Position numbers and translations under genes: made by a program. DNA of 14,900 bases from Pseudomonadota bacterium (GTDB taxonomy: Bacteria; Pseudomonadota; Alphaproteobacteria; Sphingomonadales; Sphingomonadaceae): NCBI GenBank assembly GCA_023433305.1, contig JAEZCZ010000115.1, forward strand, positions 1 to 14,900, in the 5' to 3' direction. Within the stretch, counting starts at the first letter, position 1, and every line of letters begins with the position of its first letter. Shown one piece after another: positions 6,765-14,189 of this stretch. Under the pieces are notes generated by a model, which saw only the letters and a list, made by a program, of their open reading frames with translations, was not told the DNA's origin and made no database searches.

Positions 6765-7853
6765 ATGTCAGATTGCGAGGCTGGAGTTAGCCCTCACAGG
6801 CGTGCCCGCACCGCAGATTTCGTACAAAGCGATATCGCGCTGGCGTCGACCGGGACCGGTGCGTCGTCCACCCTGCCGCTGACTGGAACGGGTCGGGGCG
6901 ATCCGTCCACTTACGTTGTCGATGGGGATCGCTTCGTCGGTATCAGCGAAGCGTCGAACCAGATTCGGCGGATGATCCGACGCCTCGCCGCCACCTCGGC
7001 GACGACGCTCATCGAAGGCCCGACGGGGACCGGCAAGGATATCGTCGCGCTCCTCCTCCATCGGAATAGCTCGCGTGCCAAAGGCCCGCTCGTACCGATC
7101 AATTGCGCCGCCATTCCCGAATCCCTGATCGAAGGCGAGCTGTTCGGCTACGAGAAGGGTGCGTTCTCGAGCGCGCTTCGGGCCTATCCCGGCAAGTTCG
7201 GCCTGGCCGACGGAGGGACCTTGTTCCTCGACGAGGTCGGCGAGTTGAGCCTGACCGCGCAGGCCAAGATTCTGCGTGCGCTGGAGACGGGCGAAATCTT
7301 CTCGCTGGGTTCAATGCAGCCCCGGCGCTGCTCGGTGCGCATCGTCGCCGCGACTAATCGCGATCTAGCGCGCGAGGTGGCGGCGCAGCGTTTCCGCTCC
7401 GATCTCTATTTCCGTCTCGCCGTAATCAAAGTCCAAATCCCGCCGCTGCGGACGCGCCGCGCCGACATCGAACCGATCGCCAGGCATCTCGTCCGGCAGA
7501 TCGCCAGCGAGATGAACTGCCGCGAGCCGGTAATCCAGGCAGACGCCTTGCTTGCGCTGGAATGCCGCGATTGGCCCGGCAACGTGCGCGAACTGCGCAA
7601 TGCGCTCGAGCATGCGATGGTCATCGCCGACGACCGCGAACGGATCCATGCCGAGGACTTGCCGCCGGCGGTCGCTCCGTTCGAGGAAATGCCGCCCGAA
7701 ATCCTGCGCCGCGCGGACCCGCGGACAGAGCTGCTGGCCGCACTTCGCGACTGCGCCGGCAGCAAGTCCCACGCCGCACGGATGCTCAATATCTCGCGCA
7801 CGACGCTTTACCGACGCCTGAAGCGCGTCGGCATCGACCCCGAGATCCTTTAG
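6765..7853 (+). CDS. Sigma-54-dependent transcriptional activator without sensor domain
   Basis: The 362-residue product is a bacterial enhancer-binding protein, which hydrolyses ATP to open promoters bound by sigma-54 RNA polymerase. After a short, low-complexity N-terminus comes the AAA+ domain. It has Walker A GPTGTGKD (85-92), the sigma-54 contact loop GAFSSA (132-137, normally GAFTGA), Walker B GTLFLDEVGEL (151-161), sensor I VAATNRDL and arginine fingers within RSDLYFRL (R211 and R217). The last 40 residues form a Fis-type HTH (AARMLNISRTTLYRRLKRVG). There is no receiver, GAF or PAS domain, so the layout resembles PspF. The ATG at 6765 has GGGGAGGG 6 bases upstream and is preferred over the in-frame GTG at 6738. 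It lies directly before a sigma-54 promoter that faces the eCIS operon, its likely target. Confidence 0.93.
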   Translation: MSDCEAGVSPHRRARTADFVQSDIALASTGTGASSTLPLTGTGRGDPSTYVVDGDRFVGISEASNQIRRMIRRLAATSATTLIEGPTGTGKDIVALLLHRNSSRAKGPLVPINCAAIPESLIEGELFGYEKGAFSSALRAYPGKFGLADGGTLFLDEVGELSLTAQAKILRALETGEIFSLGSMQPRRCSVRIVAATNRDLAREVAAQRFRSDLYFRLAVIKVQIPPLRTRRADIEPIARHLVRQIASEMNCREPVIQADALLALECRDWPGNVRELRNALEHAMVIADDRERIHAEDLPPAVAPFEEMPPEILRRADPRTELLAALRDCAGSKSHAARMLNISRTTLYRRLKRVGIDPEIL

Positions 7854-7875
7854 CTTTCCACGCTTCGGTAACATG

Positions 7876-7899
7876 CGTCCGGCTCACACGCGCCGGACG
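7876..7899. terminator. Hairpin after the activator gene
   Basis: CGTCCGGC (7876-7883) pairs perfectly with GCCGGACG (7892-7899) across an 8-base loop, 22 bases past the stop codon of the activator. No T run follows, so it may be a weak or Rho-assisted terminator, or part of the upstream control region of the next operon. Confidence 0.4.
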
Positions 7900-7933
7900 A
7901 GCTCTGCGCGAGCTATCGGACCCCGGAAGTGTA

Positions 7934-7952
7934 ACTTGGCGTCACGCCAAGT
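7934..7952. promoter_or_regulatory. Perfect 19-bp palindrome, candidate upstream activator site
   Basis: ACTTGGCGTCACGCCAAGT has 9-bp arms around a single central base. Its centre is about 90 bases upstream of the -24 element of the sigma-54 promoter at 8032-8046, a typical place for an enhancer-binding-protein site. A dimeric Fis-type HTH such as that of the adjacent activator usually binds such a dyad. The assignment to that protein is inferred. Confidence 0.6.
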
Positions 7953-7978
7953 GTTCGCCCGCCGCTACACTCGTTACA

Positions 7979-7993
7979 GGTCGTGATACGACC
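7979..7993. promoter_or_regulatory. Second dyad, possible operator
   Basis: GGTCGT (7979-7984) pairs with ACGACC (7988-7993) around the 3-base spacer GAT. It lies between the 19-bp palindrome and the sigma-54 promoter. The sequence differs from the first palindrome, so it may bind a different protein (or bend DNA), or be chance. Confidence 0.3.
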
Positions 7994-8031
7994 GAAGACG
8001 GTAAGCAACTAATAATTAAGGAGCGACCGTT

Positions 8032-8046
8032 TGGCACAGAGCTTGC
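8032..8046 (+). promoter_or_regulatory. Sigma-54 (-24/-12) promoter of the injection-system operon
   Basis: The sequence TGGCAC, five bases, TTGC matches the RpoN consensus exactly in its core, with GG (8033-8034) and GC (8045-8046) separated by 10 bases as required. Transcription would start at about 8058, some 20 bases before the first start codon at 8077, which has its own GGAGG at 8066-8070. A sigma-54 activator gene lies immediately upstream. No competing -35/-10 promoter is obvious. Confidence 0.8.
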
Positions 8047-8076
8047 GATCTTCCACGGGATGGATGGAGGACGTTA

Positions 8077-8361
8077 GTGGGCGGACGACAATCCGGAAAG
8101 GCACGCGACCGCGGCGACATCGCACGCCATTTTGTCAATGCGCTCTCGGTGAAGGTTTCCCTATCCTCGATCCGTTTCGACCTCGCTGCCCTCGGCTCGC
8201 AGGGAGACAACCGCGACATGGTGTGGCGCTTCTCCACCACGCCATCCAGCTTCCGGTCGATGCACGCACGCTTCGGCGAAGCGATCGACACGTATCGCGC
8301 GCATTTCGGCGAAGATCTCCCGCAGGACCAGCTGGCCGAACCAGAGGACGACCATGGCTAA
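8077..8361 (+). CDS. Small unknown protein, first gene of the eCIS operon
   Basis: The 94-residue product is not recognised. It is basic at the start (GGRQSGKARDRGD), then carries mixed helix/strand sequence, and ends in an acidic tail (AEPEDD). It has no signal peptide, membrane helix or Cys. The GTG start at 8077 has a strong GGAGG 6 bases upstream and directly follows the sigma-54 promoter. The gene overlaps the next one by 8 bases, which suggests translational coupling and a related job. As the first product of the operon it could be a regulator, chaperone or small structural part; the sequence does not decide among these. Confidence 0.75.
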   Translation: MGGRQSGKARDRGDIARHFVNALSVKVSLSSIRFDLAALGSQGDNRDMVWRFSTTPSSFRSMHARFGEAIDTYRAHFGEDLPQDQLAEPEDDHG

Positions 8362-8962
8362 GATCGGTGCCGTTCACCTGGTGGGGGAATCGATCGTCGG
8401 CATGCTCAACCAGCGCCGGGCGCTGCTGGCCGAGGAGGGAGTGCTCGCGCCGGTTCCGGCGACTCAGGACATCGCCCACGTCCCCGTCGCGAAGCTGATT
8501 TCGACCACACCGCCAACGTCGGGCCTGAGCCTGACCTGCTATCACATCGCGCGCTCAGACCACGCACCTGCCGTCGTCGCGGGCGGAAACCGCTCGGAAC
8601 GGATCGGCATCTCGCTCGAACTCCATTACCTGCTCGCCAGCTGGTCCGGGACCGCCTCGGACGAAACCGCGCTGATGAGCTGGGCGATGCTCGAGCTCAA
8701 CCGTTTCTCGACCCTCGGAGCGGGTCAGCTGCTCGGCGACGTCTGGGATCGCGACGAGGTCATCCAGCTCGCACCCGGCAACGAGACCCCGGACCAGCTG
8801 GCCCGCCTGTGGGAGGGCTTCAAAACCAAGTACCGCCTGTCGGCGACCTACCAGGCCCGCGTGGTACGGATCGGCTACGGAACCGGCCGGGACGCGCTCC
8901 CGGTCGTCGCCTCGCGCTTCTCGTTCGCCGACGGCGACGTGGCGCTTGAGCCGAGGCCGTGA
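8354..8962 (+). CDS. DUF4255 protein, Afp16/Pvc16-like tail terminator
   Basis: The 202-residue protein matches the DUF4255 (Pvc16 N-terminal) family. Characteristic segments are ISLELHYLLASWSG, the acidic LARLWEGFKTKYRLSATYQARVVRI region and a C-terminal strand near VASRFSF. In Afp and PVC the family member caps the end of the tube and sheath and helps set particle length. The start ATG at 8354 overlaps the previous gene, and the stop overlaps a possible GTG start of the next. In Afp and PVC this gene is last in the structural set; here it stands near the front of the operon. Family assignment is firm; the capping role is taken from the Afp/PVC homologues. Confidence 0.85.
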   Translation: MAKIGAVHLVGESIVGMLNQRRALLAEEGVLAPVPATQDIAHVPVAKLISTTPPTSGLSLTCYHIARSDHAPAVVAGGNRSERIGISLELHYLLASWSGTASDETALMSWAMLELNRFSTLGAGQLLGDVWDRDEVIQLAPGNETPDQLARLWEGFKTKYRLSATYQARVVRIGYGTGRDALPVVASRFSFADGDVALEPRP

Positions 8963-8964
8963 CG

Positions 8965-9765
8965 ATGATGCTCCGCCCCGACCTGCTCGATCGACGAGCG
9001 CTCGCGCTGCTGGCGCTGCGCGATGCCTTCGGTCGTCCGGTCAGGTCCCCGGTTCTCGTCACAGGCGACGGTGTCCGAACGCTTATCAAGGACGACGGCA
9101 CCGTGGCGGTTCTCGAGGCTCAGGGTTTCGCCGCCCATGCCGGCGCCTTCGCCGCTCCGCCGCTCACGCCTGCGCTCGGCTCAAAGTCGATTCGACTGTC
9201 GATCGTGCCGGCGGATCCGCGTCTCCAGGCCCGGCGGTTCGTCCTCAAGCTGCCGCGCAACCCCGAGCCGGCAAAAGCTGCAGAAGCGGATTCGCTGTTC
9301 CGCGCCGCCGAAGTGACTTTGCTCGCCAGCCCGCTCCAGCGGCGCGAGGCGCTCTCATGCGTGGTGCGCGTCACCCTGCGGCGCAAGAGCGATGGTGCGC
9401 TCGTCGGAAAGGCGCTGGTGCGCGCGCGCAGCGACAACGGCCAGTTCGAGGCGATGGCGGTGACCGACCGGCTCGGCGAGGCAGCGCTCGTGTTCCCCAA
9501 CCTGCCGGTCGCTTTCCCGGGCGCAGGAGCGACCGCTGACGCCGACCTTGCAGCCAAGGTGATCGTCAAGGTTGAACCGGCGAAGGCGCTGTTCACCCCC
9601 GCGGCGGAAGCCGCTTCGTCCGGCGGCGCGCCGTCCCGCGATGCCGGAGTCGTCGATCCGGACGAACTCGCCAAGGGTGCCGCACCGAGCTTCGCGGGTG
9701 GCACGCCGGTCAAGCTTTCCGCCGGAACCGAGCCCGCGCTCACCCTCGAATGGAAGCAGCCGTGA
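8965..9765 (+). CDS. Unknown beta-rich eCIS operon protein
   Basis: This protein of about 266 residues is not recognised. Its middle (about 130-195) has an alternating pattern like a carboxypeptidase-regulatory or Ig-like beta sandwich (VRVTLRRKSDGALVGKALV..., then VTDRLGEAALVFPNL). The C-terminal third is Ala/Gly/Pro-rich and likely flexible. There is no signal peptide or membrane helix. The start is ambiguous: GTG at 8959 overlaps the previous stop as GTGA, while ATG at 8965 has GAGG 8 bases upstream and is preferred. The gene lies between the terminator and sheath genes and probably encodes a structural or assembly part. A fibre-like or surface decoration role is only a guess. Confidence 0.8.
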   Translation: MMLRPDLLDRRALALLALRDAFGRPVRSPVLVTGDGVRTLIKDDGTVAVLEAQGFAAHAGAFAAPPLTPALGSKSIRLSIVPADPRLQARRFVLKLPRNPEPAKAAEADSLFRAAEVTLLASPLQRREALSCVVRVTLRRKSDGALVGKALVRARSDNGQFEAMAVTDRLGEAALVFPNLPVAFPGAGATADADLAAKVIVKVEPAKALFTPAAEAASSGGAPSRDAGVVDPDELAKGAAPSFAGGTPVKLSAGTEPALTLEWKQP

Positions 9766-9823
9766 GCGCCGCGCTTCCGCCCAACCTCCCTCAGCCAAGA
9801 GGACTTTGCCAAGGAGGCCGATG

Positions 9824-11533
9824 ATGCCTGAATATCTTGCCCCGGCAGTTTTCGTCGAGGAGACGAGCTTCCGCGCCAAGTCGATCGAAGGCGTGGGCAC
9901 CACCACCGCCGCCTTCGTCGGCATGACCTCGCGCGGTCCGGTCAGCGTCGAGCCCGACGACCCGACCCCGCCGTTGCTGACCAGCTACGGCGACTTCGAG
10001 CGCTATTACGGCTCGGCCGACAATCTATCGATCGGCAACCCGGCCGTTTCGGTTCCCAATTACCTCGCGCTGGCGGCGCGGTCGTTCTTCGACAATGGCG
10101 GCGGGCGGCTCTACGTCGCACGCATTCTCGGGCAGGGTGCGAAAGCGGCCGGCCCGGTCAATGCCGGGGCCGACGGTAAGGTCCAGTTCGCCGCCCGCGA
10201 CATGGGCGGCACCACCATCCCCGGCACCGACGAGAACTACCGGATCGAGATCGCCCGCAGCGAGCTGGAATCGACCAACCAATTGGCCCGCAAGCAGATC
10301 GCCGGCACCACCGTGATCGTCGGCAACGCCTACAAGGTCGTGGGCAGCGACGCGATCACCGACAACGACACCGCGGTGAAAATCGTGACATTCGGCGTGA
10401 CCGTCCACGGTCCGGACGGCCCGATCTTCGAGGCCGCCGGGCTCGGCCTCGATCCGAGCCATCCGCGCTACATCGGCACCGTCCTCGCGGCGGACCCGCC
10501 GGATGCCGCGGCAAAGCTCTCCAACCCGGTCGCGATTACCGTCGCCGCCGGCGTCAAGCCCAAGGACCTCGACGAGGCCCTGTCGAAGGATCTCGACCCG
10601 CAGACCGGCATGCGCACGCTCGCGCTGAAGGGCGGCCTCGACGGGACCTCCGCCCCGAAGGGCGAGGACTACAAGACCGCGCTCGATTCGCTGCTCGCGC
10701 TCGAGGACATCGCGATGGTCGCGGCGCCGGATTCGCAAACCTTCGGCGACGCGAACCTGGCGGCGGCGGTCAACGGCCACCTCATCACCCACGCCGAGGC
10801 GCGCCGCGCCTATCGGATCGCGGTGCTCGACACGCCCCCCGGGATCGACATCGCCGGGGTGCGCGCGCTCAAGAGCAAGATCGATAGCAAATACGCCGCG
10901 CTCTACTATCCGTGGGTCACGATCTCGAACCCGCTCGCCGGCGCCGACCCGCGCCAGCCGGCGCTGATCAACGTGCCCCCGTCCGGCTCGGTCTGCGGCA
11001 TCTACGCCCGCAACGACATCAACCGCGGGGTATGGAAAGCGCCGGCCAACGAGACCGTGTCCGGCGCGCTCGGCCTGCAGCGCGACGTGCGTTTCGGCGA
11101 GCAGGAAGTCCTCAACCCGCTCGGCATCAACTGCATCCGTTCGCTGCCCAACCGCGGAATCCGGGTGTGGGGCGCGCGGACGCTGTCGAGCGATCCCGAA
11201 TGGAAATACGTAAACATCCGACGCTACTTCCTCTACCTCGAGAACTCGATCGACCGCGGCACGCAATGGGCGGTGTTCGAGCCCAACGGCGAGGCCCTGT
11301 GGGCCAATATCCGCAACACGGTGTTCGACTTCCTCTACAACGAATGGGTCGCGGGCGCCTTGCTCGGCACCAAGCCGGAGGAAGCGTTCTTCGTGCGTTG
11401 CGACCGGTCGACGATGACCCAGAACGACCTCGATAACGGCCGACTGATCTGCCTGATCGGCGTCGCCGCCGTCAAACCCGCCGAATTCGTCATTTTCCGC
11501 ATCGGCCAGAAGACGGCCGACGCGCGCGGATAA
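9824..11533 (+). CDS. Contractile sheath protein (Afp2/Pvc2-like, phage tail sheath family)
   Basis: The 569-residue protein is the main sheath subunit, which surrounds the tube and contracts to drive it through the target membrane. The N-terminus LAPAVFVEETSFRAKSI then GVGTTTAAFVGMTSRGP is the classic sheath start. The C-terminal domain (about 362-569) contains YPWVTISNPL, IRVWGARTLS, RGTQWAVFEPNGEALW and CDRSTMTQNDLDNGR, all standard in this family. The middle (about 60-350) is a variable, surface-exposed region. A strong AAGGAGG lies at 9811-9817, 6 bases before the ATG at 9824, so the frame's earlier opening at 9572 is not the start. The tube gene follows after 12 bases, as expected for co-assembly. 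Confidence 0.97.
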   Translation: MPEYLAPAVFVEETSFRAKSIEGVGTTTAAFVGMTSRGPVSVEPDDPTPPLLTSYGDFERYYGSADNLSIGNPAVSVPNYLALAARSFFDNGGGRLYVARILGQGAKAAGPVNAGADGKVQFAARDMGGTTIPGTDENYRIEIARSELESTNQLARKQIAGTTVIVGNAYKVVGSDAITDNDTAVKIVTFGVTVHGPDGPIFEAAGLGLDPSHPRYIGTVLAADPPDAAAKLSNPVAITVAAGVKPKDLDEALSKDLDPQTGMRTLALKGGLDGTSAPKGEDYKTALDSLLALEDIAMVAAPDSQTFGDANLAAAVNGHLITHAEARRAYRIAVLDTPPGIDIAGVRALKSKIDSKYAALYYPWVTISNPLAGADPRQPALINVPPSGSVCGIYARNDINRGVWKAPANETVSGALGLQRDVRFGEQEVLNPLGINCIRSLPNRGIRVWGARTLSSDPEWKYVNIRRYFLYLENSIDRGTQWAVFEPNGEALWANIRNTVFDFLYNEWVAGALLGTKPEEAFFVRCDRSTMTQNDLDNGRLICLIGVAAVKPAEFVIFRIGQKTADARG

Positions 11534-11545
11534 GGAGCACCCGAG

Positions 11546-11995
11546 ATGGCCCGCGACACACCTTATGGCGCCTACAACTTCCTGGTCGATTTCGGAGGCG
11601 AAGCCCCCGGCAGTGCCCAGGGCGGCTTCTCCGACGTCTCGGGCCTCGGCACCGAGATCACGCTGATGGAATACCGCCAGGGCAACGACAAGGAGAACCG
11701 GGTCCGCAAGATCCCGGCCCTGCACAAGGCCAGCGACGTCACGCTCAAGCGCGGCATCATGGGCCTGACCAGCTTCTGGGACTGGATCAATGTGACCAGG
11801 ACCGATCCGGAGCACAAGCGCTCGGTCAACATCGTGCTGCAGGACGAGCAGCGCAATGCGGTCCTGGCCTGGAAGCTCGTCAACGCAAGGCCGATGAAAT
11901 GGACCGGACCGACGCTCGCCGCCAAGGGCGGCAGCGACGTGGCGATGGAGGAGCTGGTCATCGCCGCCGAGGGCATCGAAAGCGTCGCGGTCTAG
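11546..11995 (+). CDS. Inner tube protein (Afp1/Pvc1-like, T4 gp19 family)
   Basis: The 149-residue protein forms the hexameric rings of the inner tube. The diagnostic segment GFSDVSGLGTEITLMEYRQGND lies at about 27-48. It is followed by RKIPALHKASDVTLKRGI, then WKLVNARPMKWTGP and a final MEELVIAAEGIE strand, all typical of the phage tail tube (gp19-like) family. The length is normal for Afp1/Pvc1. The ATG at 11546 has GGAG 9 bases upstream. It lies 12 bases after the sheath gene, and a divergent sheath-like gene follows. Confidence 0.96.
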   Translation: MARDTPYGAYNFLVDFGGEAPGSAQGGFSDVSGLGTEITLMEYRQGNDKENRVRKIPALHKASDVTLKRGIMGLTSFWDWINVTRTDPEHKRSVNIVLQDEQRNAVLAWKLVNARPMKWTGPTLAAKGGSDVAMEELVIAAEGIESVAV

Positions 11996-12012
11996 CGCGA
12001 CGGGACCGGACG

Positions 12013-13617
12013 ATGCCCGCGCCAGGTATCTATTTCACGGCGACGCGCCCTCCCGCGCCGGCTTCGAGCTCGCGCGCGGACATCGCGTGCTTCGCCGGGC
12101 TTGTCGCCGCGCGCGGGTCCGGCGACGACCTGCTCGGCGTGCCGGTCCGCTTGGAAAGCTGGAGCGATTTCGAGCGGCTGTTCGACTGGACCTCGCGGAC
12201 CAGCGTGCCGGGGGCGAACGACAGCATTCCCAGCGCGCTCGGCCTGGCCGTGCGGCAATTCTTCCTTCAAGGCGGGGCGACGGCCTGGGTCGTGCGCTGC
12301 GGCGATCCGCTCCCGCTCGCCGATCCCGTCGCCAGCCCGGACGAATTCCGTGCCGCGCGGCTCGCGGCGCTCGCCGGCGGCGCGACCGAGGATCAGGAGC
12401 GCGTTCCGGTCCTGCCTGGACTGGCTGGACGCTCCCACTCGGCCGACCCGCTCGATCCCGCCAGCTGGCTCGGCGCGGCGGCGATCTTCGGGATCGACGA
12501 GGCGGCGATGCTACTCCTGCCCGACCTGGTCGACTTGTGCGCCGACCCGCTCGAGCCGGCTCCCGAGATCGAGCCGCAAATGGGCCCGCCCGAGCACTGG
12601 CGCCCGTGCGCTCCGCCGATCGCGGAGGACGAAACGCCGCCGGCCCGAGACGCCCTGCCGACCTTCCTTGCACCGCGCTTCGGCAAGGAGGCGTTCCGCC
12701 GCTGGTCCGACGCCGTAGCGCATTGCCTCGCCATGCTGGGCCGGCCGCGGGGTCCGGCGCACCGGCGCGACGTGATGCTGGTCTCTGCGCTGCCCCTGCC
12801 GGCGCAGTCCGAGGGGCTGCCCGAACGCATCGCCAGCTGGCCGCTGCCCCTGCTCGACCGGTCGGGCTTTGCCGGGACCGAGAGCAAGCCGCTCGCCCTG
12901 TTCGACGCGGCGGCGATCGGCAACGCGCGACTGCAGCTCGGCTATCCGTGGCTGGCGACACCGCACGCCGCCTGTCCAGAGGGCCTACAATCGCCCGAAG
13001 GCACGCTGGCGGGGATACTCGCCCGCTCGGCACTCGAAAAGGGCGCCTTTCGCAGCGCCGCGAACAGCCCGGTGCGAGGGCCAACGCGGCTCCATCCGAC
13101 GCTGTCACTGAGCGACCGCAACCGCGGTTTCGAGCGGCCGGCCGGCGGCGACAGCGAGTTCCCGATCGGCCGCGCCGACTGGCTCGGCGACCGCCTGTGC
13201 CTGTTCGACATGCAGCGCGGCGGCGTGTCGCTGATCAGCGACGCCACGTTCGCTCAGGACCGTGCCTGGCGGCCAGGCGGCATTTCGCGCCTGATCGGCA
13301 TCGTGCTGCGCGCTGCGCGCCATCTCGGCGACGACCTCGTGTTCGAACCTTCGGGGCCGCACCTGTGGCGGCACTGCGCCGACCGGATGACCGCGATCCT
13401 CGAACGGCTTCGCGCGATGGGCGCCTTCAGCGGCTCGAGCGCCCGTGACAGCTATCGCGTCACTTGCGACCGCAGCACGATGACGCCGGGCGACATCGAC
13501 GCCGGCCGGGTGCGCTGCGACGTCGTGCTCAACCCCGCCTCGCCGATCCACCGGATTGAGGTCAATCTCGCGCTGGTCGAGCCGCTAGCCGTCACGGGCC
13601 AGAGGGAGGCGGCCTGA
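12013..13617 (+). CDS. Second, divergent sheath-like protein (Afp3/Afp4-like)
   Basis: The 534-residue product keeps the sheath plan at both ends. It starts MPAPGIYFTATRPP and ends with LGDDLVFEPSGPHLW, then CDRSTMTPGDIDAGRVRC (near residue 485), which parallels the C-terminal domain of the main sheath at 9824-11533. The core is much changed: it is rich in Pro and Ala, has an acidic block (EPAPEIEPQMGPPEHW), and lacks the IRVWGARTLS motif. Such second sheaths in eCIS probably sit at the baseplate end or cap end. The ATG at 12013 comes 17 bases after the tube stop but has only a weak Shine-Dalgarno sequence. The stop overlaps the next start as TGATG, so the genes are translationally coupled. 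Confidence 0.85.
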   Translation: MPAPGIYFTATRPPAPASSSRADIACFAGLVAARGSGDDLLGVPVRLESWSDFERLFDWTSRTSVPGANDSIPSALGLAVRQFFLQGGATAWVVRCGDPLPLADPVASPDEFRAARLAALAGGATEDQERVPVLPGLAGRSHSADPLDPASWLGAAAIFGIDEAAMLLLPDLVDLCADPLEPAPEIEPQMGPPEHWRPCAPPIAEDETPPARDALPTFLAPRFGKEAFRRWSDAVAHCLAMLGRPRGPAHRRDVMLVSALPLPAQSEGLPERIASWPLPLLDRSGFAGTESKPLALFDAAAIGNARLQLGYPWLATPHAACPEGLQSPEGTLAGILARSALEKGAFRSAANSPVRGPTRLHPTLSLSDRNRGFERPAGGDSEFPIGRADWLGDRLCLFDMQRGGVSLISDATFAQDRAWRPGGISRLIGIVLRAARHLGDDLVFEPSGPHLWRHCADRMTAILERLRAMGAFSGSSARDSYRVTCDRSTMTPGDIDAGRVRCDVVLNPASPIHRIEVNLALVEPLAVTGQREAA

Positions 13618-14189
13618 TGGCCATCACCATCCCTCCGGGCGAAGACCGCCAGGTTCTCTACGGCAATTTCGCCTTTCACCTGCAGTTCGTCAGCAACGAG
13701 ACGCCGTTCGCGCCCGCCGAAGGGCTGAGCGACGAGATCCTCGGTGCCTTTTCTGACGTCTCCGGACTCGAGGCAACGATGGAGCACAAGGTCGTCAACC
13801 AGGGCGGCGACAACTACGGGGCGCGCATGCTGGCCGGGCGCGTGACTTTCTCGACGGTCACGCTCAAGCGCGGGATCGCGCGCTCGCAATCGCTGTGGCG
13901 GTGGTGGTCGATGTTCGCCGGGGCGGACATGCGCAACGACGCGAAGCCGATCCGCGCCAATCGCTGCGACGTGCTGATCGGGCTGATCGCGCAGCAGTCC
14001 CCGCCCGCTGCGGAAGAGGGCGAAGCGGCGACGCCGCCCGAGCGCCGCGCGACGGTCGGCTGGAAGCTCGAGAACGCGATGCCGGTGAAGTTCCGCGTCG
14101 GCGACCTCAGCGGCCGCGGCAGCGAGATTGCGATCGAGGAACTGCACCTCGTCCACGAGGGGCTGCACATGCTGGGGGTCGCATCATGA
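13617..14189 (+). CDS. Second tube-like protein (Afp5-like, gp19 family)
   Basis: The 190-residue protein is homologous to the main tube protein at 11546-11995, with AFSDVSGLEATMEHKVVNQGG (about 44-64), TLKRGIARSQSLWRWW and WKLENAMPVKFRVGDL as the matching blocks. It is about 40 residues longer, with part of the extra length in an Ala/Glu/Pro-rich insert at about 126-142 that would lie on a loop. In Afp/PVC the Afp5-type tube protein forms the first rings next to the spike and baseplate. The start overlaps the sheath-like stop as TGATG, and the stop overlaps the next gene as ATGA. The position just before the Afp7-like gene agrees with a baseplate-proximal role. Confidence 0.9.
   Translation: MAITIPPGEDRQVLYGNFAFHLQFVSNETPFAPAEGLSDEILGAFSDVSGLEATMEHKVVNQGGDNYGARMLAGRVTFSTVTLKRGIARSQSLWRWWSMFAGADMRNDAKPIRANRCDVLIGLIAQQSPPAAEEGEAATPPERRATVGWKLENAMPVKFRVGDLSGRGSEIAIEELHLVHEGLHMLGVAS

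Noticed and set aside
9700..9720. Second TGGCAC near the end of the beta-rich protein gene
   Set aside because: TTGC is not found at the required distance and the site is inside a coding region.
9572..9823. Upstream extension of the sheath frame
   Set aside because: The extension is Arg/Pro-rich, overlaps the preceding gene, and the strong AAGGAGG before 9824 with the standard sheath N-terminus marks the real start.
10025..11815. Very long minus-strand frame of 596 residues
   Set aside because: It is antisense to the sheath and tube genes, with Arg/Asp/Val-heavy composition typical of shadow frames in high-GC DNA.
11899..12012. Upstream extension of the second sheath frame
   Set aside because: It overlaps the tube gene in another frame; the sheath-like N-terminus begins at the ATG at 12013.
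12087..13448. Long plus-strand frame of 453 residues
   Set aside because: It overlaps the second sheath gene in another frame and is extremely Arg-rich; it is a shadow.
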